From Paraburkholderia sp. C35 (GTDB lineage: Bacteria > Pseudomonadota > Gammaproteobacteria > Burkholderiales > Burkholderiaceae): a stretch of DNA of 64,000 nt. How positions within the stretch are numbered: the first letter of the stretch is position 1; every line of letters starts with the position of its first letter. The DNA is taken from positions 1 through 64,000 of the forward strand of contig NZ_QBUY01000018.1 of NCBI RefSeq assembly GCF_003121405.1, written 5' to 3'. The notes below the pieces were generated by a model. The model searched no databases. It was not told the origin of the DNA and was given only the letters and a program-made list of their open reading frames with translations. Below, in pieces: positions 49,459-58,857 of this stretch. The position numbers were made by a program, and so were the translations under genes.

Positions 49459-51129
49459 TTAGTCGCCGCGGCGCGTGTTGCGCGGGCCATCGTTGCGACG
49501 TGCGCCGTAGCCGCCGTCGCGCGAGTAACCGCCTTCGCGATTGCCGCCACGGTAACCGCCTTCACGGTTACCGCCGCCGTAGCCGCCTTCACGGTTGCCA
49601 CCAGCGGGCTTGTTGCCCCAGCTGCGGCCTTCGCTGTTGCCGCCTTCGCGCGCGCCGTAGCCGCCACGATTGCCGTCACGCGAGCCATAGCCGCCGCCGT
49701 GGCCGTCACGCGACCCACCGTAGCCCGGCTTGCCGCCGCCGCTGCCGAAGCGTCGGCCACCGCCATTGCCGCCACCCGGACGGCCACGGCCACCGAAGCC
49801 GCCACGGCCGTTTGCCGGCGGTGCCTTACGCGGCTCGAAGCCTTCCACCACGTTGACGGGCAGCGGCGAACGCACGAAGCGTTCGATACGCTTGAGCGCG
49901 CCTTGCTCGGCGTGATGCACGAGGCTCACGGCGATGCCCGAACGGCCCGCGCGGCCCGTACGGCCGATACGGTGCACGTAGTCTTCGGCGAACTTCGGCA
50001 GATCGTAGTTGAACACGTGCGTGATGCCGGGGATGTCGATGCCGCGCGCCGCGACGTCGGTGGCCACCAGCACGCGCACACGGCGCTCGCGCAGCGCACG
50101 GATCGTGCGGTTACGCGCGCCTTGCGGCAGATCGCCGTGCAGCGCAGCCGATTCGAAGCCTGCGTCGGCAAGACGGCCGGCCAGCATGTCGGCGTCGCTC
50201 TTGGTTGCCGTGAAGACGATGGCCTGGTCGAGGCCGTCGGCACGCAGCAGATGGTCGAGCAGACGATCCTTGTGATCGCGGTCGTCGACGTAGTGCACCG
50301 TCTGCGCGATGTTCGTGCGCTGTTCGATGCGTTGCTGGATCTCGATACGCTCCGGATCCTTCAGCAGGCGACCCGTCAGCGAGCCGATCTTGCCGTCGAG
50401 CGTGGCCGAGAACAGCATGGTCTGGCGCGTGGCGGGCGTCGCGGCGACGATCGGTTCGATGTCGTCGATGAAGCCCATGTCCAGCATGCGGTCGGCTTCG
50501 TCGAGCACGAGCATCTGCAGTTGCGACAGGTCGATGCGGCCGCGCTCCAGGTGGTCGAGCAGACGGCCCGGCGTAGCGACCAGAATTTCGGGGTTCTTCG
50601 CCAGCAGCATCAATTGCTGGCCGTCTGCGACGCCGCCGAGATTGCTGACGGTGCGCAGGCGCTTGAGGTGCTTGCCGTACGTGGAAGCGGCCGTCGTCAC
50701 CTGCATCGCGAGTTCGCGGGTCGGCGTCAGAACGAGAAGGCCGGGACGTGCGACGGGCATCGGACGGCGGCCGCGGCCACCGGTGTTGCTGTCACGCGGC
50801 TCGCGCGGCTGGGCGGCTTGCGTCTTTTGCAGCTGGGCGAAGCGCTCGATGGCGGGCAGCATGAACGCTGCTGTCTTGCCCGAACCCGTCGGGCTGGACA
50901 CCAGCAGATCGCGGCCCGCGATGCCCGCGGGAATCGCGCGCTGCTGCACGGGGGTCGGCGACTTGTAGCCGGCAGCCGTCAGCGCGGAGACGATTTCCGC
51001 CGACAGACCCAGCTCAGCGAACGTCGGGCCCTGAGGTTCATCGGCCTTGACGGCCGTTTCCGGCGTGTCGAGACCGAGAGCCTGATCGGCGATGGCGTTC
51101 AGCGGGCTGGAAGTATTGCTCGAAGTCAT
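49459..51129 (-). CDS. rhlE: DEAD-box RNA helicase, RhlE-like, with a Gly/Arg-rich tail
   Basis: 556 residues. Helicase motifs are complete: SSPTGSGKT (I), PTRELA (Ia), DEADRMLDMGF (II), FSATL (III) and HRIGRTGRAG (VI), in residues 30-400. The C-terminal ~150 residues are a low-complexity RGG-like tail of GGNREGGY and GGYG units that probably binds RNA. Function is in ribosome assembly or RNA turnover. AAGGAG precedes the start and a leader of several hundred bases may exist. Confidence 0.93.
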   Translation of the reverse strand: MTSSNTSSPLNAIADQALGLDTPETAVKADEPQGPTFAELGLSAEIVSALTAAGYKSPTPVQQRAIPAGIAGRDLLVSSPTGSGKTAAFMLPAIERFAQLQKTQAAQPREPRDSNTGGRGRRPMPVARPGLLVLTPTRELAMQVTTAASTYGKHLKRLRTVSNLGGVADGQQLMLLAKNPEILVATPGRLLDHLERGRIDLSQLQMLVLDEADRMLDMGFIDDIEPIVAATPATRQTMLFSATLDGKIGSLTGRLLKDPERIEIQQRIEQRTNIAQTVHYVDDRDHKDRLLDHLLRADGLDQAIVFTATKSDADMLAGRLADAGFESAALHGDLPQGARNRTIRALRERRVRVLVATDVAARGIDIPGITHVFNYDLPKFAEDYVHRIGRTGRAGRSGIAVSLVHHAEQGALKRIERFVRSPLPVNVVEGFEPRKAPPANGRGGFGGRGRPGGGNGGGRRFGSGGGKPGYGGSRDGHGGGYGSRDGNRGGYGAREGGNSEGRSWGNKPAGGNREGGYGGGNREGGYRGGNREGGYSRDGGYGARRNDGPRNTRRGD

Positions 51130-51522
51130 GTGACTCCTTGAAACATGGGAAATAGAACGTCGGCGCCAATCGGCATACCCAAGTCGTCGGATTCAGCGAG
51201 CAAAACAGCAGCGAGCAAATCGAAAAACGGGGGCAACTCGCGACAATGAAGGCGAGTTTCTCGTTAGAAGCTGTATCGAATGCGACAGGCCGGAAGTGGC
51301 TTGCCGCCAGCCTGGACTTGACGGCCCGTGGGGCCTTGCAGGAGGGGACAGGTTCTAAACTGGATTGGAGCAAAACGCTACGAGGCGCTTTTTCCGCCTG
51401 AGCGGTGAAACGCAGCCAGCATTATATCGATTTTTGCTGCACCGCGCCACCGTTAAGAACTTTCCGAATGAGGACGGCTGATTCGTGTGATGAAAACGAT
51501 ACCTCGCCAACGCGTTTTCTGA
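51130..51522. other. Upstream region of rhlE
   Basis: 393 bp between the ACBP gene and rhlE, both minus strand. No supported gene. A short AGGCG/CGCCT hairpin with a T-rich loop near 51382-51398 is the only structure noted. It may be a long leader of the helicase mRNA. Confidence 0.4.
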
Positions 51523-51792
51523 TCAGGCCGCCGTGCCGTTCTTCAGCGATTCGACCAGTTCGACATACTGCTGGCGGGCCGTATCCTGCGAGGTGCCTTG
51601 CAGCGCGGCCCACGCATCGTACTTGTACTTGCCGACGATATCGGTGAAGCCGGGCTTGTCGCCGTGCGCGTCGCCGTCCGTGGCCTGCTTGAAGAGCGCG
51701 TACAGGCGCAGCAGGGTCAGGTTGCCCGGACGCTCCGGCAGTTGTTTCACGTCTTCCTGTGCCTTGGCGAAGAGACCGTCCACGTCGCTCAT
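51523..51792 (-). CDS. Acyl-CoA-binding protein (ACBP)
   Basis: 89 residues from the ATG at 51792 (GGAGG upstream). FAKAQEDVKQLPERPGNLTLLRLYALFKQATDGDA and GKYKYDAWAALQGTS contain the four-helix ACBP fold with the conserved Tyr and Lys that hold acyl-CoA. It buffers long-chain acyl-CoA in the cytoplasm. Confidence 0.93.
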   Translation of the reverse strand: MSDVDGLFAKAQEDVKQLPERPGNLTLLRLYALFKQATDGDAHGDKPGFTDIVGKYKYDAWAALQGTSQDTARQQYVELVESLKNGTAA

Positions 51793-51962
51793 CCGTTCCT
51801 CCATGCTTTATTCGAGATAGGGCGTCGATCATAACAAGCGATATGTGACGCGCAGCCCTGCCAGACTGGAGCGATTCTTCCAAACGCCGGGCCGCGCGCC
51901 GGCATGCGAGTCGGGTTTTGTTCGCATCCGTCGACGCAGGGCGCCGCATTACAATAGCGGTC

Positions 51963-52742
51963 ATGACGAAAACCGTGCTGCTTGCCCTCGATACTTCGAC
52001 CGAATATTGCTCGGTCGCGCTGCTGTCCGCCGAATCCGCCGATGCTGCATCGCCGGCCCACGCGGCGACGCCTGCTCACTCACCGCGCGTCTGGGCGCGC
52101 CACGAAGCGACGGGCGCTGTTTCCAGCACGCGTCTTCTTCCCGCGATCCGCGAACTGTTCGACGAAGCAGGCCTCGCGCTTGCCGATTGCGACGCGATTG
52201 CATTCGGCGCCGGTCCCGGATCGTTCACGGGCTTGCGCACGGCGACGGGTGTCACTCAGGGCCTGGCCTTCGGGCTGAATTGCCCGGTCGTGCCGATCGG
52301 CACCTTGCTCGCCTGCGCCGAGAGCGTACGGCTGCGCGATCCCTCGACGACACGTGTGCTGGCCGCGCTCGATGCACGCATGGACGAGGTCTACTGGGCA
52401 GACTTCGCCTGGGACGACAGCGAAGGCGAATGGCGGACGGTTCACGCCGCGTCGCTGGGTGCGCCGGATGCGCTGGCCTTGCCGGACGAGCCGTTCACGC
52501 TCGCGGGCAACGCAGCCGCCGCGTTTGGCGAGCGCCTGAAAGCAGCGACGGTAGCCCGCAGCGTCGATCACGAAGCCGTACCGCATGCGCTGCCCGTGGC
52601 CTTTGCCGCGCTGCGCGCGTTCCGCGCCGGCCGCACGCTGCCCGCCGACCAGGCTGCACCCGTCTATATCCGCGACAAGGTCGCGCAGACCACGGAAGAG
52701 CGCATGGCCGCGAGGGCCGCGCAAGGTGAGGGCGCGCGATGA
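51963..52742 (+). CDS. tsaB: tRNA threonylcarbamoyladenosine biosynthesis protein TsaB
   Basis: 259 residues from the ATG at 51963. LALDTSTEYCSVAL and FGAGPGSFTGLRTATGVTQGLA are the hallmark ASKHA/TsaB motifs. With TsaD and TsaE it makes t6A37 in ANN-reading tRNAs. An Ala-rich insert around residue 30-40 is unusual. It overlaps rimI by four bases. Confidence 0.95.
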   Translation: MTKTVLLALDTSTEYCSVALLSAESADAASPAHAATPAHSPRVWARHEATGAVSSTRLLPAIRELFDEAGLALADCDAIAFGAGPGSFTGLRTATGVTQGLAFGLNCPVVPIGTLLACAESVRLRDPSTTRVLAALDARMDEVYWADFAWDDSEGEWRTVHAASLGAPDALALPDEPFTLAGNAAAAFGERLKAATVARSVDHEAVPHALPVAFAALRAFRAGRTLPADQAAPVYIRDKVAQTTEERMAARAAQGEGAR

Positions 52743-53233
52743 GTGGCGTGCTGCTGGCGGACCGCTATATGTCGCCAATGACGGAGGGAGATCTCGATGA
52801 GGTCGCCGTCGTCGAAAAGCTCGCCTACGAGTTTCCGTGGAGCCGGGGCAATTTCGAAGACTCGCTGCGCAACGGCTACTTCGGCGTGTGCCTGCGGCAT
52901 GTGACGGGCACGCTGATCGGCTATTGCGTGCTGATGCCCGTCGTCGATGAAATGCATCTGCTGAATCTGTGTGTCGCGCCCGCTGCGCAGCATGCGGGCG
53001 CGGGGCTCGCGCTGTTGCGCGAAGCCGTGCGCATCGCGCATGCCGAGAAGCTCGCGGGCATGCTGCTCGAAGTGCGGCCGTCGAACCATCGCGCGATCAA
53101 GCTGTATGAGCGCTTTGGCTTTGCGTCGATTGGCCGTCGCAAGAACTATTATCCGGCGCGGCATCGCAGCCGGGAGGACGCCATCGTCATGCGTTTCAGT
53201 TTCGTCAAGGAGGGCGCAGATGGCGCTGCATGA
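52739..53233 (+). CDS. rimI: Ribosomal-protein-alanine N-acetyltransferase RimI
   Basis: 164 residues. GNAT motifs are in NLCVAPAAQHAGAGLALLREAV and RPSNHRAIKLYERFGFASIGRRKNYYP, the latter typical of RimI. It acetylates the N-terminal Ala of S18. ATGA overlap with tsaB and a 14-bp overlap with the following gene show a single operon. Confidence 0.93.
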   Translation: MSGVLLADRYMSPMTEGDLDEVAVVEKLAYEFPWSRGNFEDSLRNGYFGVCLRHVTGTLIGYCVLMPVVDEMHLLNLCVAPAAQHAGAGLALLREAVRIAHAEKLAGMLLEVRPSNHRAIKLYERFGFASIGRRKNYYPARHRSREDAIVMRFSFVKEGADGAA

Positions 53234-54278
53234 ATCCGCGCTGGAAGAGCTGGGCCTCGCGCCGATGTGGGTGCGTCGCGGGCAGGCGCAAGAGGTTGCT
53301 CGCGAGTCGCAGGTGATTGACGTCGATGCCGCTGCTGCGAACCCGGACGAGGCGCCGCCTGCGGCCTTCGCCTCGGTTGAAGGCAGCCGCGAACGGCTGA
53401 GGGCTGAGACCACTGGCCTGGTAACGGAAGCCGCGCCGCAGTCCGCGCTTGCGCGCGATGCAGGCGAAACGAAGACCGAACAGGTTGTCGCGCGCGCCGA
53501 GGCGAAGGCCGGAGAAACGGCGCCGTCGCCACGAAAGGCGCAAGCGCCTGAAACACCCATCGCACCGCCGCCCGCCAGCGACGACGACTTCGCCTGGTTC
53601 GACGATCTCCCCGCCGAGCCTCTCTCGCATGTGCTGGATAGCGAAGCGAAAGCCGATCGCCCCGCGCAGCCCGGCATCGACACACTCGACTGGACGGCAC
53701 TCGAAGCCCGCGTCTCGGCATGCGAACGCTGCCGCCTGTGCGAGCGCCGCACGAACACGGTGTTCGGCGTCGGCGACCGCGAGGCCGACTGGATGCTGAT
53801 GGTCGAAGCGCCCGGCGAAAACGAGGACAAGCAGGGCGAGCCATTCGTCGGTCAGGCCGGCAAACTGCTCGACAACATGCTGCATTCGCTCGAACTGGCG
53901 CGCGACACGAACGTGTATATCGCGAACGTGATCAAGTGCCGGCCGCCGGGCAATCGCAATCCTGAACCGGATGAAGTCGCGCGCTGCGAGCCGTATCTGC
54001 AGCGTCAGGTCGCGCTGGTGAAGCCGAAGCTGATCGTCGCGCTCGGACGCTTTGCCGCACAAAGCCTGTTGAAGACGGAGGCGAGCATTTCGTCGCTGCG
54101 AGGCCGCGTTCACGAGTACGAAGGCGTGCCTGTGATCGTCACGTACCATCCGGCGTATCTGCTGCGCAGCCTCGGCGACAAGGCGAAATCCTGGCAGGAT
54201 CTGTGCCTCGCGCGCGACACCTGGCGCAACGCCGCCGCGCAAGGACAGCAAGGACAGATCGAGGACGCGGCGAAATGA
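53220..54278 (+). CDS. udg: Uracil-DNA glycosylase, family 4-like, with long N-terminal region
   Basis: 352 residues from the ATG at 53220. The C-terminal ~190 residues have four Cys for an iron-sulphur cluster (CERCRLCE and later KCRPPGNRNP... with a Cys at RCEPYLQRQ), EAPGENEDKQGEPFVGQAGKLL, and YHPAYLLR. It removes uracil from DNA. The residue before the catalytic Glu is Val195 where the family has Gly (GEAPG). The first ~160 residues are Ala/Glu/Pro-rich with no domain I recognise. Confidence 0.9.
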   Translation: MALHESALEELGLAPMWVRRGQAQEVARESQVIDVDAAAANPDEAPPAAFASVEGSRERLRAETTGLVTEAAPQSALARDAGETKTEQVVARAEAKAGETAPSPRKAQAPETPIAPPPASDDDFAWFDDLPAEPLSHVLDSEAKADRPAQPGIDTLDWTALEARVSACERCRLCERRTNTVFGVGDREADWMLMVEAPGENEDKQGEPFVGQAGKLLDNMLHSLELARDTNVYIANVIKCRPPGNRNPEPDEVARCEPYLQRQVALVKPKLIVALGRFAAQSLLKTEASISSLRGRVHEYEGVPVIVTYHPAYLLRSLGDKAKSWQDLCLARDTWRNAAAQGQQGQIEDAAK

Positions 54279-55285
54279 GCGAAGACGCCGGGCCGACCGC
54301 TTCACTCGAGGCGCCGTTAGCAGCCCGGCTGGATGCGCTTGCCGATACAGCCGTACGCGATATCGCATGGCTGCTCTTCAGTCCCGATCTGTTGCGCCCG
54401 CAACGGCCGCCCGGCGTGCTGGCGACGCCGTTCGAATCTCCCGCTGAAGCAGCCGCCGCCATAGGTTGGCTCGAAGCACAGGATGCGGCCCCCGCCAACT
54501 TGCATCGTCATATTTCGGCGGCGCGCGTAACGCGTCTCGGACGTTATGCCGAGTGTCTGCTCGCGTGGTTCCTGAAAGAAGGCCCGGCGGCGCGGCTGAT
54601 CGCGGCGAACGTGCCGCTGCGGCGCGCGGGCATCACGCTCGGCGAATGCGACTTTCTGGTGGAGACGAAGACGGGCAGGCGGCTGCATTGGGAACTGGCC
54701 GTCAAATGCTATCTGCACGCGGGCGATGGCCGCGGCGCACTGGCCGATTATGTCGGGCCTAATTTGCAGGATCGCTTCGATCTGAAGCTCACCCATTTGC
54801 TCGATCATCAGCTGCCGCTGAGCGCGCGCGAAGAGTTTGCGTCGCTGGGACATCGCGGTCCGTGGGAGGCGCAGATGTTCGTCAAGGGCTGGCTGTTCTA
54901 CCGTAACGGTCTCGCGGAGCGCGATCCCGCTGAAATCGATCCTTCGCACGCACGCGGCTGGTGGGCGACGCACACCGAGTGGCCGTCGTTTGCGAGCCGG
55001 CACGCCGATGCATGGATGCTGCTGCCGAGGCTCGAATGGCTTGCGCCACGTCTGCGCGATGCGCAACCTGCGCCAGGTTTCGTGTCTGCAGATGAACTGG
55101 CGCAGCAAGTTGCACAGCAGACGGGGCCGACGATGGTGGCTGCATTTGTCGAGCAGCAGGATGGGCGGTGGAAGGAGCGCTCACGCGGCTTCATCGTTCC
55201 GGACGACTGGCCCGAGCGGGCGCACGCCTATGCGCGGGCGATACCGCACCACCCTGCGTCGAAGCGGCCTGAGATAGCCAGCTGA
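54275..55285 (+). CDS. DUF1853 family protein
   Basis: 336 residues, ATGA overlap with the glycosylase gene. LGRYAECLLAWFLKEGP, GECDFLVETKTGRRLHWELAVKCYL and GPNLQDRFDLKLTHLLDHQL match the DUF1853 family, in which a D-ExK-like nuclease pattern (E..D...ExxK) has been suggested; here the residues fit ECDFL...WELAVK. Function unknown. Last gene of the tsaB-rimI-udg unit. Confidence 0.82.
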   Translation: MSEDAGPTASLEAPLAARLDALADTAVRDIAWLLFSPDLLRPQRPPGVLATPFESPAEAAAAIGWLEAQDAAPANLHRHISAARVTRLGRYAECLLAWFLKEGPAARLIAANVPLRRAGITLGECDFLVETKTGRRLHWELAVKCYLHAGDGRGALADYVGPNLQDRFDLKLTHLLDHQLPLSAREEFASLGHRGPWEAQMFVKGWLFYRNGLAERDPAEIDPSHARGWWATHTEWPSFASRHADAWMLLPRLEWLAPRLRDAQPAPGFVSADELAQQVAQQTGPTMVAAFVEQQDGRWKERSRGFIVPDDWPERAHAYARAIPHHPASKRPEIAS

Positions 55286-55347
55286 GCAGGCTTCCGCGGA
55301 ATCTCAATGGATCGTGCGCTTGATCTCAGCAAGATGCGCGCGCCCGC

Positions 55348-56154
55348 TTACCACCAGCGATGAAAGTGATGCACCGGCCCGACGCCATGACCGACATCGA
55401 GCCGTCCGCTCTGTTCGAGCGCGCCCGTCAACCAGACCTTCGCATCGGCGACTGCGCTGGCGAGGTCGTCGCGTTGAGGAATCAGCGCCGCAATCGCCGA
55501 CGACAGCGAGCAGCCCGTGCCGTGCGTGTTCTTCACGGGCACGCGCGGCGCGGCGAGGCGCATCGTGCCGCTGTCCTGGATCAGCCAGTCGGGGCTGTCG
55601 GCGGCGGCGAGATGGCCGCCTTTCATCAGCACGGCGCGCGCGCCCAGCTTGCGCAGCGCTTCGCCCTGATCGACCATCTCCGCTTCGTCGTTGGCGCTCG
55701 ACGTGCCGAGCAGCGCAGCCGCTTCCGGCAGATTCGGCGTCAGCAGATCGGCTAGCGGCAGCAGTTCGTCGCGCACGGCATCGACGGCTTCGGGCGCGAG
55801 CAGCGCGTGATTGCTCTTCGAGATCATCACGGTATCGAGCACCACATGCTTCGGCTGATGGCGGCGTAATGCATCGGCGACGGCACGCACGATGCCCGCA
55901 TTGGCCAGCATGCCGATCTTCACGGCATCGATGCGGATGTCATCGAATACCGCGTCCAGTTGCGCCGTGACAAAGCCAGGGTCGGGCGTATGGATGGCCG
56001 TCACGCCGCGCGTGTTCTGCGCGGTCAGCGCTGTGATCACGCTTGCGCCGTACGCGCCGAGCGCCGAAAAGGCCTTGAGATCGGCCTGAATGCCGGCGCC
56101 GCCGCCGGAATCGGAACCGGCGATCGTCAGGACGTTGGGAATCGGTCGGGTCAT
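55348..56154 (-). CDS. thiD: Hydroxymethylpyrimidine/phosphomethylpyrimidine kinase ThiD
   Basis: 268 residues from the ATG at 56154. The ribokinase-like fold has IAGSDSGGGAGIQADLKAF and the anion hole NTHGTGCSLSSAIAA with the catalytic Cys. It makes HMP-PP for thiamine. The usual DPVM motif reads DTVM (Thr108), a one-base change from Pro. Downstream neighbour of lplT copy 2, same strand. Confidence 0.94.
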   Translation of the reverse strand: MTRPIPNVLTIAGSDSGGGAGIQADLKAFSALGAYGASVITALTAQNTRGVTAIHTPDPGFVTAQLDAVFDDIRIDAVKIGMLANAGIVRAVADALRRHQPKHVVLDTVMISKSNHALLAPEAVDAVRDELLPLADLLTPNLPEAAALLGTSSANDEAEMVDQGEALRKLGARAVLMKGGHLAAADSPDWLIQDSGTMRLAAPRVPVKNTHGTGCSLSSAIAALIPQRDDLASAVADAKVWLTGALEQSGRLDVGHGVGPVHHFHRWW

Positions 56155-56224
56155 GTGAAAACCTGGAGAGCCTGAAAAGCAAAGGGCGCTGCGCGCGCCC
56201 AATGAGGTTGGTGCAGCGCGGGCG

Positions 56225-57532
56225 TCAGTGCCGCGCTTCGCCGATCAGCGAGACGGAATCGAATGCGCGCTGGTTTGCCTGGTGACGGCGCATCACGAGC
56301 CACATCATCACGCACACGAAGGTGCCGAACAGCACGATCACGATGGCAACGGGTACGTCGAGCCACACGAGCACGGCGTACAGGCAGAGCATCACCAGCA
56401 CGGAGAGATTTTCGTTGAAGTTCTGCACGGCGATCGAGTGACCCGCCGACAGCAATACGTGCCCGCGATGCTGGAGTAGCGCGTTCATCGGCACGACGAA
56501 GAAGCCCGACAGCGCGCCGACTATCATCAGGAAAATATAAGCGAAGATCAGATAGCCGGGCACATGCATCCGGCCGAAGTTGAAGCCCCAGTGCGCCGGA
56601 AACCGACTTTTCGTATAGAACGCCATCAGCATCACGGCGATGCCCATGATGATGCCGACGGGCAGCACCGAGAGTGACTTCTTCAGCGGGATGCGCGCGG
56701 CGGCGATCATCGCGCCCGCCGCGACGCCCACTGCTACCACGGCCTGCAAAATCGCGCCTTCCGACAACGACATGCCGAGCGACACTTCCGCCCATTTCAG
56801 CACGATGAACTGCAGCGTCGCGCCTGCGCCCCAGAACAGCGTGGTGACGGCGAGCGAAATCTGGCCGAGCTTGTCGCGCCACAGCACGAGGAAACAGTCG
56901 GCGAAATCGGTAATGAGTTTGATCGGGCCATGCGCCTGCCGCGGATAGCGGGCGCCCGTGTCGGGAATGCGCAGATTGAAAAGCGCGGCGACGATATAGA
57001 TCAGGATGATGATGAGCATCGCGGCTTCCGCCGGCGTATGGATCGCGGGCGGCGTGTGCTTGATGACGTGCGATGCAATATGCGGACTGATGAGTGCGCC
57101 GCCGAGCACGGTGCCGAGAATGATCGAGCCGACGGTCGTACCTTCGATCCATCCATTTGCGGCGACGAGGCGATCAGGCGGCAGCAGCTCGGTAAGAATG
57201 CCGTATTTGGCAGGCGAATAGGCGGCTGCCCCGAAACCGACGATGCCGTACGCCAGCAGCGGATGGGCGCCGAACAGCATGGTCAGACAGCCGACCACCT
57301 TGATGGTATTGGTCACGAACATCACGCGGCCCTTCGGGCGGGAATCCGCGAAGGCGCCGACGAAGGCGGCAAGAACGACGTACGACAGCACAAAGACCAG
57401 CTTGAGCAGCGGCGTCATCCAGGTTGGGGCGTGAAGATCTTTCAGCAGTGCAATAGCAGCGATCAGAAGCGCATTGTCGGCCAGCGAGGAAAAAAACTGC
57501 GCGGCCATGATGGTGTAAAAACCTTTTTTCAT
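56225..57532 (-). CDS. Lysophospholipid transporter LplT-like MFS protein (copy 2)
   Basis: 435 residues from the ATG at 57532. Start peptide MKKGFYTIMAAQF and the GFGAAAYSPAKYGILTELLP, FNLRIPDTGARYP and AGHSIAVQNFNENLSVL segments closely match copy 1. About 12 membrane segments. Same predicted role, or a related lipid substrate. It lies opposite alr, which differs from the context of copy 1 beside mutS. Confidence 0.86.
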   Translation of the reverse strand: MKKGFYTIMAAQFFSSLADNALLIAAIALLKDLHAPTWMTPLLKLVFVLSYVVLAAFVGAFADSRPKGRVMFVTNTIKVVGCLTMLFGAHPLLAYGIVGFGAAAYSPAKYGILTELLPPDRLVAANGWIEGTTVGSIILGTVLGGALISPHIASHVIKHTPPAIHTPAEAAMLIIILIYIVAALFNLRIPDTGARYPRQAHGPIKLITDFADCFLVLWRDKLGQISLAVTTLFWGAGATLQFIVLKWAEVSLGMSLSEGAILQAVVAVGVAAGAMIAAARIPLKKSLSVLPVGIIMGIAVMLMAFYTKSRFPAHWGFNFGRMHVPGYLIFAYIFLMIVGALSGFFVVPMNALLQHRGHVLLSAGHSIAVQNFNENLSVLVMLCLYAVLVWLDVPVAIVIVLFGTFVCVMMWLVMRRHQANQRAFDSVSLIGEARH

Positions 57533-57730
57533 CTGATGCGATGCTTTCCTCGCTGCGGTCTGTCCGCCCCGGCCGTGAGATGTGCGTCCGGGCTTATTCC
57601 GTTCGAAATGGGTTGTGCGCACGGCTTTATATCACGAAAATAGCCGAATCCCGACTAGCAGAATCCTTGATCGCATTGTGGCAGTTGCCTTCGGCGCGTT
57701 GCAAACGCACTGTAAGCTACTGATTCGACA

Positions 57731-58822
57731 ATGTCTTTACGAAAATATCCCATGCCGCGCCCAGTCTCAGCCACGATTCATACCGCCGCTCTCGCCAATA
57801 ATCTCGCCGTTGCCCGCCGCTACGCGCCGAAGTCCAAGATTTGGGCTGTCGTGAAGGCCAACGCCTACGGTCACGGACTCGCGCGGGCGTTCCCCGGCTT
57901 GCGCGCCACCGACGGCTTTGGTTTGCTCGACCTCGAAGAAGCCGTGAAGTTGCGTGAATTGGGCTGGGCGGGGCCGATTTTGTTGCTCGAGGGCTTTTTC
58001 CGCCCCACCGATATCGACGTTATCGACCGCTATAGCCTGACGACGGCGCTGCATACGGACGAGCAATTGCGCATGCTGGAAATGGCGCGTCTGTCCAAAC
58101 CCGTCAATATCCAGCTGAAAATGAACAGCGGCATGAACCGGCTCGGTTACACGCCGGAAAAATTCCGCGCCGCGTGGGAACGCGCGCGGGCTTGCCAGGG
58201 CGTCGGCCAGATCACGTTGATGACCCATTTCTCGGATGCCGACAGCGAGCGCGGCATCGCCTATCAGATGGAAGCGTTCGAGCGCGGCGCGCAGGGCATT
58301 GCGGGCGCGCGCAGCCTCGCCAACTCGGCCGCAACGCTGTGGTGCCCGGAGGCGCATTTCGACTGGGTGCGCCCGGGCGTGATGCTGTACGGCGCGTCGC
58401 CGTCGGGCGTGAGTTCGGCGATCAAGGACACGGGCCTGCAGCCCGCCATGACGCTCGCATCCGAACTGATCGCCGTGCAGACGCTCACGGAAGGCGGCAC
58501 GATCGGCTACGGCTCGACCTTCACGGCCCGCGCGGGCATGCGTATCGGCGTGGTCGCGTGTGGTTACGCGGACGGCTATCCGCGCGTGGCGCCGGAAGGC
58601 ACGCCCGTGATCGTCGACGGCATTCGCACGCGCATTGTCGGGCGCGTATCGATGGACATGATCACTGTCGATCTCACACCGTGTCCGCAGGCCAACATCG
58701 GTTCGCGCGTCGAACTGTGGGGCGCGCAGCTTCCCATCGACGACGTCGCGCAGTCATGCGGCACGATCGGCTACGAGCTGATGTGCGCCGTCGCGCCGCG
58801 CGTGCCCGTGCGCGCCGAGTGA
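57731..58822 (+). CDS. alr: Alanine racemase
   Basis: 363 residues; the ATG at 57752 ([10 protein letters not shown]) is an alternative start that matches the family better. The PLP Lys is in [10 protein letters not shown], with [18 protein letters not shown] (catalytic Tyr) and RVSMDM. It interconverts L- and D-alanine for peptidoglycan. Followed 35 bp later by radA. Confidence 0.95.
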   Translation: MSLRKYPMPRPVSATIHTAALANNLAVARRYAPKSKIWAVVKANAYGHGLARAFPGLRATDGFGLLDLEEAVKLRELGWAGPILLLEGFFRPTDIDVIDRYSLTTALHTDEQLRMLEMARLSKPVNIQLKMNSGMNRLGYTPEKFRAAWERARACQGVGQITLMTHFSDADSERGIAYQMEAFERGAQGIAGARSLANSAATLWCPEAHFDWVRPGVMLYGASPSGVSSAIKDTGLQPAMTLASELIAVQTLTEGGTIGYGSTFTARAGMRIGVVACGYADGYPRVAPEGTPVIVDGIRTRIVGRVSMDMITVDLTPCPQANIGSRVELWGAQLPIDDVAQSCGTIGYELMCAVAPRVPVRAE

Positions 58823-58857
58823 TCCAGACCAACAACATCGACGCGTGACGGAACAAG

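Noticed and set aside
49348..51141. Antisense frame (597 codons) over the RhlE-like gene
   Set aside because: Openness follows from codon bias and the Gly-rich repeats; no supporting start or domain.
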